NCBI GenBank assembly: GCA_965120375.1
Contig: CBCPMW010000014.1
Coordinates: 103,263-167,262, forward strand
Reading direction: 5' to 3'
DNA from: CASPLG01 sp965120375
Lineage (GTDB): Bacteria > Bacillota > Clostridia > Oscillospirales > Acutalibacteraceae
Length of the DNA stretch: 64,000 nt
In this document: in pieces, positions 58,990 to 64,000 of the stretch
Layout: every line of letters starts with the position of its first letter
Numbering within the stretch: the stretch's first letter is position 1
The notes under the pieces: generated by a model
Told to the model about the DNA's origin: nothing
Databases searched by the model: none
The model's input: the letters and a program-made list of their open reading frames with translations, nothing else
Position numbers and translations under genes: made by a program

Positions 58990-61122
58990 ATGCAGAGCCT
59001 TGGATCTATAGTTTTGACTGCGGTACTGAACGGGTTTTTTCAAAGTCTTTTTGGTGGGGTATTCAATATTGTGACTAGACCCGTTATTCAAAAGTTGGAA
59101 GCCACGGGCTTCTTTAACCTGAATGCGATGGATATTATCGGACAGTATGGCGAAGATTTAGTTGAGAAAGCGAAAGAAAAAAATTGGGAACTGATAGCTG
59201 GACGAGACAAGGAAATTAGTGAGCTGATTGGTTATTTAAGAGCTGGTAAAAACCCTTGTGTAGTAGGTGAGGCAGGTGTTGGTAAGACTGCGTTGGTGGA
59301 AGGACTTGCTGCTAAGATTGCTGTAGGTGATGTTCCAGAAGATGTAAAAAAGTGGAAAATAATCAAAGTAGATTTTCCGTCGCTTGTTGTTGGTAAAGGC
59401 TATGGAGGAAGCGGCGAAGATTGGTTGATACGTTTGAGGGCTCTCTTTGAGTGGACGATGAAACATCCAGAAACAGTCATATTCATCGACGAAGTGCATC
59501 AGTTTGCAAAAGCAGCTGATCTTTGTAAAACTTTCTTAGATAGGTCTCAGCTAAAGCTGGTCGGTGCAACTACAACTCGCGAGTTTGAAGAGTATATGGC
59601 AAAAGACCCCGCTCTAGAAAGAAGGTTTACGTTGATAAAAGTTGGTCAACCGGACTCTGTGTCGGCTTTCTTAATGACAAAGAGCAGAGTACCGGGCCTT
59701 GAGAAGAAGTATAATGTTACCATTAGCCAAGAGGTGCTGGAAACTAACGTTAATCTTGTACGTGAATATTTGCCATTGAAGTCAAGTCCAGATAAAGAAA
59801 TACGTAACTTGGAAGTTGCGTGCGAGCTCGCTTCAAGAAGCCGGTACGAGCTTAGTGACGAAGAGAAGACAAAACTTGCGGAACAAATTAGTAGTCAACT
59901 TGAGGAATCGAGGGAAAAAGAAGGTAAATGGAACAAGTTAAAGAAAAAGTTAGGGAGTTTGTTTAAAGAGAAACCGAAAACTGAGCTGGCCACAACTGAG
60001 GAGCAAATGGTAATGAGGGAACCTGTTGTGCTGACAGAGGACCATCTGAGAAGTGCTTTACAATCACTGACTGGAGTACCTATGACGCCGCCAGCTGACG
60101 AAGAAATTGAAAGATTCAGGGAGTTTTATTTGACACTGTCTAGTTACTTATCGGGGCAGGAACAGCCTGTAAGAGAAGTATGGAAAACTTTTGTTGACTT
60201 GAGATTTGGAAAACGACAGAAAAAATTAGGTGTAATGGCTGCATTCCTGTTTGCGGGACCTAGTGGTGTGGGCAAGGCTACGGTAGTTGAGGCAGTTAAG
60301 GATGGGCTACATACGGGCATGACAATTGACATTCCGGCTACGCAGTTTAAAGGTAAGCTGAGAGATAGAATACTTAAGACTGTGGACGCGTATCCGCATA
60401 CTCTGATAGTTTTCAGGGGGCTGGATAGAGCAAGTGACAAAATTCGCTCAGAGATAAGTTCAATTATAAGCCAAGGTTACGATTATGACGATTGTGACGG
60501 AAAGAGGATTAGCTTCAAAAACGCTGTAATAATTTCGACTGTTAACACTGGTGATGTAAGCGGAAGAGATAGCGCCGAAATAAAGGAGTATTTAAGAGAG
60601 AAACTCGGACATGACATACTAGGTAAAGTTGGACGCTTACTCGTCTTCAAATCGCTGGACAAAAATGTAGCAGAAGAGAAATCAAGAGATATGTTGACGA
60701 AAATTTGTCTTGTTCTGAGAGAAGCAACTTCAGCTGAAGTTGAGTTTGAGGAAAGTTTGATTGATAGACTAACAGAAATAGCGTCGAGTACATCGGAAGG
60801 TATGCGTGGATGGTTAAGTTACATGGAATCGCTGCAAAGCATACTAAATGATATATACGAAGTCCGGGGCGAACTTAAAGGCAAAAAGTTGGTTTTTGTG
60901 GCAGGGGAAGACGGTGTAGAATTGAGGATAGAAAATCTTCCGGAGATTATTGCTGCTAGTGGAGACGTTGCTAAAGAAATCGAAGAAAGTGGTTTTCCTG
61001 ATGAGCAGCAGGTCGACAAAGATTCCAAAGAAACTACTGACGAAAATCCTTCTGATGGAAAAATTGAGGAAAAAGTAGATGTGACGGATGCGGGGAAGGT
61101 AAAAGAAGATGTAGTTGCCTAA
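58990..61122 (+). CDS. ClpA/ClpB-like double AAA+ protein with degenerate second ring
   Basis: The 710-residue protein has a first AAA+ domain with Walker A GEAGVGKT (93-100), Walker B VIFIDEVH (163-170) and an arginine-finger region ALERRF, closest to Clp/Hsp100 D1. The usual Clp N-domain is replaced by ~50 hydrophobic/amphipathic residues (MQSLGSIVLTAVLNGFFQSL), perhaps a membrane-association segment. The second AAA+ domain has GPSGVGKA (the Ser/Thr after GK is lost) and LIVFRGLD in place of Walker B, so it probably does not hydrolyse ATP. The C-terminus is acidic and disordered. It may be an unfoldase specialised for one client; sheath recycling like ClpV is possible but unsupported. Own promoter and terminator. 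Confidence 0.75.
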   Translation: MQSLGSIVLTAVLNGFFQSLFGGVFNIVTRPVIQKLEATGFFNLNAMDIIGQYGEDLVEKAKEKNWELIAGRDKEISELIGYLRAGKNPCVVGEAGVGKTALVEGLAAKIAVGDVPEDVKKWKIIKVDFPSLVVGKGYGGSGEDWLIRLRALFEWTMKHPETVIFIDEVHQFAKAADLCKTFLDRSQLKLVGATTTREFEEYMAKDPALERRFTLIKVGQPDSVSAFLMTKSRVPGLEKKYNVTISQEVLETNVNLVREYLPLKSSPDKEIRNLEVACELASRSRYELSDEEKTKLAEQISSQLEESREKEGKWNKLKKKLGSLFKEKPKTELATTEEQMVMREPVVLTEDHLRSALQSLTGVPMTPPADEEIERFREFYLTLSSYLSGQEQPVREVWKTFVDLRFGKRQKKLGVMAAFLFAGPSGVGKATVVEAVKDGLHTGMTIDIPATQFKGKLRDRILKTVDAYPHTLIVFRGLDRASDKIRSEISSIISQGYDYDDCDGKRISFKNAVIISTVNTGDVSGRDSAEIKEYLREKLGHDILGKVGRLLVFKSLDKNVAEEKSRDMLTKICLVLREATSAEVEFEESLIDRLTEIASSTSEGMRGWLSYMESLQSILNDIYEVRGELKGKKLVFVAGEDGVELRIENLPEIIAASGDVAKEIEESGFPDEQQVDKDSKETTDENPSDGKIEEKVDVTDAGKVKEDVVA

Positions 61123-61190
61123 AATACACGGAAGATACCGAAATTTTATTAGGATCCAACTTACATGTGATGGCTAGGTAAAAATCTAAG

Positions 61191-61230
61191 AACTAGAAGT
61201 AACCTGAATTTGAGGTGCTTCTAGTTTTTT
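61191..61230 (+). terminator. Terminator of the ClpB-like gene
   Basis: AACTAGAAG (61191-61199) pairs with CTTCTAGTT (61218-61226), with an inner CCT/AGG, followed by a T run. Confidence 0.85.
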
Positions 61231-61252
61231 GTTACATGAAAAAGTTTTTAAA

Positions 61253-61283
61253 TAAAAAAAGCACACGCATCTCGGCATGTGCT
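61253..61283 (-). terminator. Terminator of the small minus-strand gene
   Basis: On the minus strand AGCACA (61283-61278) ... TGTGCT (61265-61260), with an inner GC pairing, precedes seven T residues. Confidence 0.65.
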
Positions 61284-61321
61284 AAAATGAACAACAATCT
61301 GAAATAAAATCTAAGAAATGC

Positions 61322-61465
61322 TTATATATTATTTCTAAAATTCTTGAGTAGCTTATCGGAAACAGATTCATAGCTCTTTTTTATGTATTTCAGTGTAGGC
61401 GGCCACGCATGGTAAACTGCTATGGATACTATAATGCTTATAAAAATGGTTTTTAGAGTATGCAT
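61322..61465 (-). CDS. Small single-pass membrane protein (47 aa)
   Basis: A 47-residue frame starts MHTLKTIFISIIVSIAVYHAW and continues into a Lys-rich amphipathic tail ending LLKNFRNNI. The ATG at 61465 is supported by AAAGGAG about 10 nt upstream, a TATAAT at 61520-61515 and a hairpin terminator downstream. Together these signals make it a likely gene despite its size. No family is recognised. Confidence 0.5.
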   Translation of the reverse strand: MHTLKTIFISIIVSIAVYHAWPPTLKYIKKSYESVSDKLLKNFRNNI

Positions 61466-61785
61466 GAATGAGAATCTCCTTTCAAAATCAAAACTTAATA
61501 CACTTCTGAGTATAATTATAACACAATTCAATAGAAATTAAAAGAAAATTAATTTAAAAATTTACTCGAAAATCTTGTAAAAATATATCAATAAACAACA
61601 AAATTGATATGAAATAATTGTAGTATGATTAATTAAATTTAAAATTTAGAAAGCTCAAATAATTCATGCGAATGAAAAATTGACTTAGAGAAGAAAATAA
61701 TAGTTTGTCTTGATTTATTTTAATTAATTTTATATAATATATTTTTAGAAATATAATTAAAATAATTTTAAAAAGGATGTTAGGG
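61466..61785. other. AT-rich divergent intergenic region
   Basis: It holds the upstream signals of the small minus-strand gene (ATTATA 61515-61520 read on the minus strand) and of comM (AAAAGGA 61771-61777). No gene or RNA is seen. Confidence 0.5.
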
Positions 61786-63321
61786 ATGGTTTCGAAATTA
61801 TATAGTATGGGGCTGATTGGGGTAGAAGCTTTTTTAGTTGAAGTAGAATCAGATATATCTCGAGGACTTCCCTGCTTTGATATAGTTGGTTTGCCTGACG
61901 CATCCGTAAAAGAAGCAAGAGAAAGGGTTAGAGCATCTCTTAGAAATTGCGGATTTCAGTTTCCAGTAAGCAGGATAACAATTAATCTAGCTCCAGCGGA
62001 CATAAAAAAAGAGGGGCCACTCTACGATTTACCAATTTTTATTTCTTTGCTTAGGTCGAGTGGTCAGCTCGAAGGAAGCAGTTTTGATTTCAATTCATCG
62101 GTTTTTCTCGGCGAACTTTCACTAAACGGGGAACTTCGAGCGGTAAATGGGATTTTACCTATGGTTATAGAAGCTAAGGAAAAAGGGTTTTCGAACATCT
62201 TTTTGCCGTTTGATAACGCTGAAGAGGGGGCAGTAATTCGCGGAGTAAATATCTACCCAGTAAAAAATGTAAATTCTTTGGTAAAACATATTTTAGGGGA
62301 AGAAAAGCTATCTTTACAACCAAAAACTAAGGTTATAGTGCAGAAAGATGAATACAGCTGTGATTTTTCTGAAGTAAAAGGTCAATATCAAGCAAAAAGA
62401 GCACTTGAAATAGCGGCAGCTGGAGGACACAATGTTCTTTTAGTTGGTCCTCCTGGATCGGGGAAAAGTATGTTAGCTAAAAGGGTTGTTTCTATACTTC
62501 CGAGTATGACTTTCGATGAGATTATAGAATCAACAAAAATATATTCTATAGTCGGAACTTTAGGTGATGATGGTCCACTTATAACTAAAAGGCCTTTTAG
62601 AGCTCCCCATCATACAGTTTCTTCAGCAGGATTAACAGGAGGAGGTACAATTCCTAATCCTGGCGAAATTTCACTTGCTCATAATGGAGTATTGTTTTTA
62701 GATGAACTTCCTGAATTTTCTAGAATGTCTATGGAATCTCTCAGACAGCCAATAGAAGATGGAAAAGTTACAATAGCTAGAGTTCGCTCTACGTTAACTT
62801 ATCCGTGCTCAGTAATTTTAATCGCCGCAATGAACCCGTGTCCTTGTGGGTATTTTGGTCATCCTAAAATACCATGTATCTGCTCAGAGAAAACAATATC
62901 TAGATACCTTTCTAAAGTTTCTGGACCACTTTTAGATAGATTAGATTTACATGTAGAGGTTCCAAGTGTAAGTTATGAAAATATGGTATCGGATAATTTA
63001 CAAGAAACGTCCGAAAATATAAGGAAAAGAGTGGATTCTGCACGGAAAATACAGAATTTTAGATATAAAAATTTAAAAACTTTATGCAATGCAAGAGTTT
63101 CTACTAGAGAAATAAATAAATTTTGTATTTTGACAGAAAAAGCCGAAAGTATTTTGAAAAAAGCATTTGAGCGAATGGGTTTGTCAGCACGTGCATATAA
63201 TAAAATTTTGAAAATTTCTAGAACAATTGCAGACCTAGAATCAAGTGAATTAATTCAAGCAAATCATGTAGCGGAAGCGGTGCAGTACAGAAGCTTAGAT
63301 AGAAAATATTGGAATAGATGA
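61786..63321 (+). CDS. comM: YifB/ComM-type magnesium chelatase-like AAA+ ATPase
   Basis: The ~511-residue protein has the N-terminal YifB/Lon-like domain (GLPCFDIVGLPDASVKEARERVR and LNLAPADIKKEGPLYDLPI) and a Mg-chelatase-type AAA+ core with Walker A GPPGSGKS, Walker B VLFLDELPEF, and the Cys-rich insert NPCPCGYFGHPKIPCICS. ComM is a branch-migration helicase for DNA integration in naturally competent bacteria, and homologs occur widely without competence. ATG 61786 is preferred over ATG 61777, because AAAAGGA overlaps the latter. Confidence 0.93.
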   Translation: MVSKLYSMGLIGVEAFLVEVESDISRGLPCFDIVGLPDASVKEARERVRASLRNCGFQFPVSRITINLAPADIKKEGPLYDLPIFISLLRSSGQLEGSSFDFNSSVFLGELSLNGELRAVNGILPMVIEAKEKGFSNIFLPFDNAEEGAVIRGVNIYPVKNVNSLVKHILGEEKLSLQPKTKVIVQKDEYSCDFSEVKGQYQAKRALEIAAAGGHNVLLVGPPGSGKSMLAKRVVSILPSMTFDEIIESTKIYSIVGTLGDDGPLITKRPFRAPHHTVSSAGLTGGGTIPNPGEISLAHNGVLFLDELPEFSRMSMESLRQPIEDGKVTIARVRSTLTYPCSVILIAAMNPCPCGYFGHPKIPCICSEKTISRYLSKVSGPLLDRLDLHVEVPSVSYENMVSDNLQETSENIRKRVDSARKIQNFRYKNLKTLCNARVSTREINKFCILTEKAESILKKAFERMGLSARAYNKILKISRTIADLESSELIQANHVAEAVQYRSLDRKYWNR

Positions 63322-63415
63322 TGATTTATATAAAAATGGACTAAAATTTTTCATATTTTCTTTGTACTTGGTAAAACTTATATAGAAACTACAAAAATAT
63401 TAGGAGGAGATGTTT

Positions 63416-63601
63416 ATGTGTAGCGGTTTTATGAACTTTACAAAGTGTACAGGAATGGGACTTTTACTGGGAATAATTGTCGGTCTATATTTGCTTTATC
63501 GTACTAGAGAAGAAACAAGAGGAAGAAAAAGAGCTAGAAGAGCATTAGCTGCAATAAGTAATATTATGAATGATGTGCAGGATATTTTTAAAAATAGATA
63601 A
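63416..63601 (+). CDS. Small membrane protein with basic tail (61 aa)
   Basis: The 61-residue protein has one transmembrane helix (TGMGLLLGIIVGLYLLY, about 11-28) followed by a Lys/Arg-rich amphipathic helix (REETRGRKRARRALAAIS), somewhat like YtxH-type or other small envelope proteins. ATG 63416 has AGGAGG 8 nt upstream; ATG 63410 is too close. A small terminator follows. Confidence 0.6.
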   Translation: MCSGFMNFTKCTGMGLLLGIIVGLYLLYRTREETRGRKRARRALAAISNIMNDVQDIFKNR

Positions 63602-63614
63602 TTTTTTTAGTTTG

Positions 63615-63640
63615 GCCACTTTTAAGAGTGGCTATTATTT
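63615..63640 (+). terminator. Terminator of the 61-aa gene
   Basis: GCCACT (63615-63620) pairs with AGTGGC (63627-63632), followed by TATTATTTTT. Confidence 0.6.
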
Positions 63641-63767
63641 TTGAAATTTTATATGAAATAAAAAAATTAAATAAAAACTAAAAGTGATAATTTACTATAC
63701 ATAGTTCATATTTTAATAGAAGATATGAAAAAATTAATATTAAATCTATAAAAATAAAAAAAAAGTG

Positions 63768-63797
63768 TTGACACAAGTAAATACAAAGTGATAGAAT
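63768..63797 (+). promoter_or_regulatory. Promoter of tRNA-Ile
   Basis: A perfect TTGACA (63768-63773), 18 nt, TAGAAT (63792-63797), 40 nt before the tRNA. Confidence 0.75.
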
Positions 63798-63837
63798 ACT
63801 AAAGCATGTGGATGAAGCCACTGCTAAAGACTTAAAT

Positions 63838-63914
63838 GGGCTTATAGCTCAGCTGGTTAGAGCACACGCCTGATAAGCGTGAGGTCGGTGGTTCAAGTCC
63901 ACTTAAGCCCACCA
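63838..63914 (+). tRNA. tRNA-Ile (anticodon GAT)
   Basis: GGGCTTA/TAAGCCC acceptor, anticodon loop CTGATAA giving GAT, TTCAAGT T-loop and encoded CCA. Confidence 0.95.
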
Positions 63915-64000
63915 GGACGTCGCGGTTAAAGCGCGTCCTAAGGTGAGAAAGGACCTTGAAAAGAGAAAAGGAAGCAGGTAAAGGGATTAATTCCGAGATA
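63915..64000 (+). other. Probable leader of an rRNA transcript, cut by the window edge
   Basis: Directly after the tRNA, GGACG/CGTCC and AAGGT/ACCTT stems and a purine-rich stretch appear, with no terminator. tRNA-Ile(GAT) usually lies in rRNA operons, so a 23S gene may follow outside the window. The 23S start itself is not seen. Confidence 0.4.

Noticed and set aside
58990..61122. Dedicated eCIS ATPase (Afp15-like)
   Set aside because: Afp15-type proteins have a single AAA domain and lie within the locus. This gene is a double-AAA Hsp100 relative 16 kb away.

Overview
This is AT-rich DNA from a low-GC Gram-positive bacterium. The nusA-ylxR-infB-rbfA-nrnA-truB block, a zinc-type L28, a DacF-like carboxypeptidase, cotJABC spore-coat genes and frequent TTG/GTG starts behind strong GGAGG sites point to Clostridia. 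The genome also looks host-restricted. It carries a nucleotide (ATP/ADP) carrier of the Rickettsia/Chlamydia type, a secreted serpin, a calpain-like protease and two exported glycosyltransferases, together with decayed gene fragments (GlyRS, a DUF1016 nuclease, an M48-type protease). From memory, clostridial 'energy parasites' living inside termite-gut protists, with gut MAG relatives, have this combination. Assignment to that clade is inference.

Layout. 1-1480: end of a phage-type tail module (BppU-like fibre protein plus a small partner). 1523-4299 (minus): two exported glycosyltransferases, one with a ricin-type lectin domain. 4858-7936: a surface beta-helix protein and DacF. 8281-11349: two unknown proteins between tRNA-Arg and nusA. 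11570-17856: transcription/translation operon without rimP. 18092-23295: orphan MazF, L28, ATP/ADP carrier, a membrane protein, serpin. 23941-43102: contractile injection system (sheath, tube, chaperone, second tube, putative tape measure, gp27-like hub, spike, gp25, two J-like baseplate proteins, gpI-like protein, Ig-bearing tip protein). 43303-44636: LemA and a TPM protein. 44777-46733: decayed region between tRNA-Pro and tRNA-Ala. 46981-48543 (minus): calpain-like protease. 48740-49821: cotJABC. 50520-55380: a compact RiPP-type operon (hydrophobic precursor, ABC permease, PqqD-radical SAM-SPASM maturase, TldD, short TldE-like partner, ABC ATPase). 55504-57340: repeat lipoprotein and a broken metalloprotease. 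57895-58784 (minus): tmRNA and smpB. 58990-63601: ClpB-like AAA+ protein, a small membrane protein, comM, a small membrane protein. 63838-end: tRNA-Ile and what looks like a pre-rRNA leader.

How it fits together (inference). The carrier would import host ATP. The injection system, serpin, calpain-like protease and exported glycosyltransferases form a host-interaction set. The RiPP operon would make and export a hydrophobic modified peptide. The strongest new leads are this RiPP operon and a candidate -1 ribosomal frameshift (heptamer T TTT TTC at 27862-27868) that would join the injection-system chaperone to a DUF6760-like domain having no start codon of its own.
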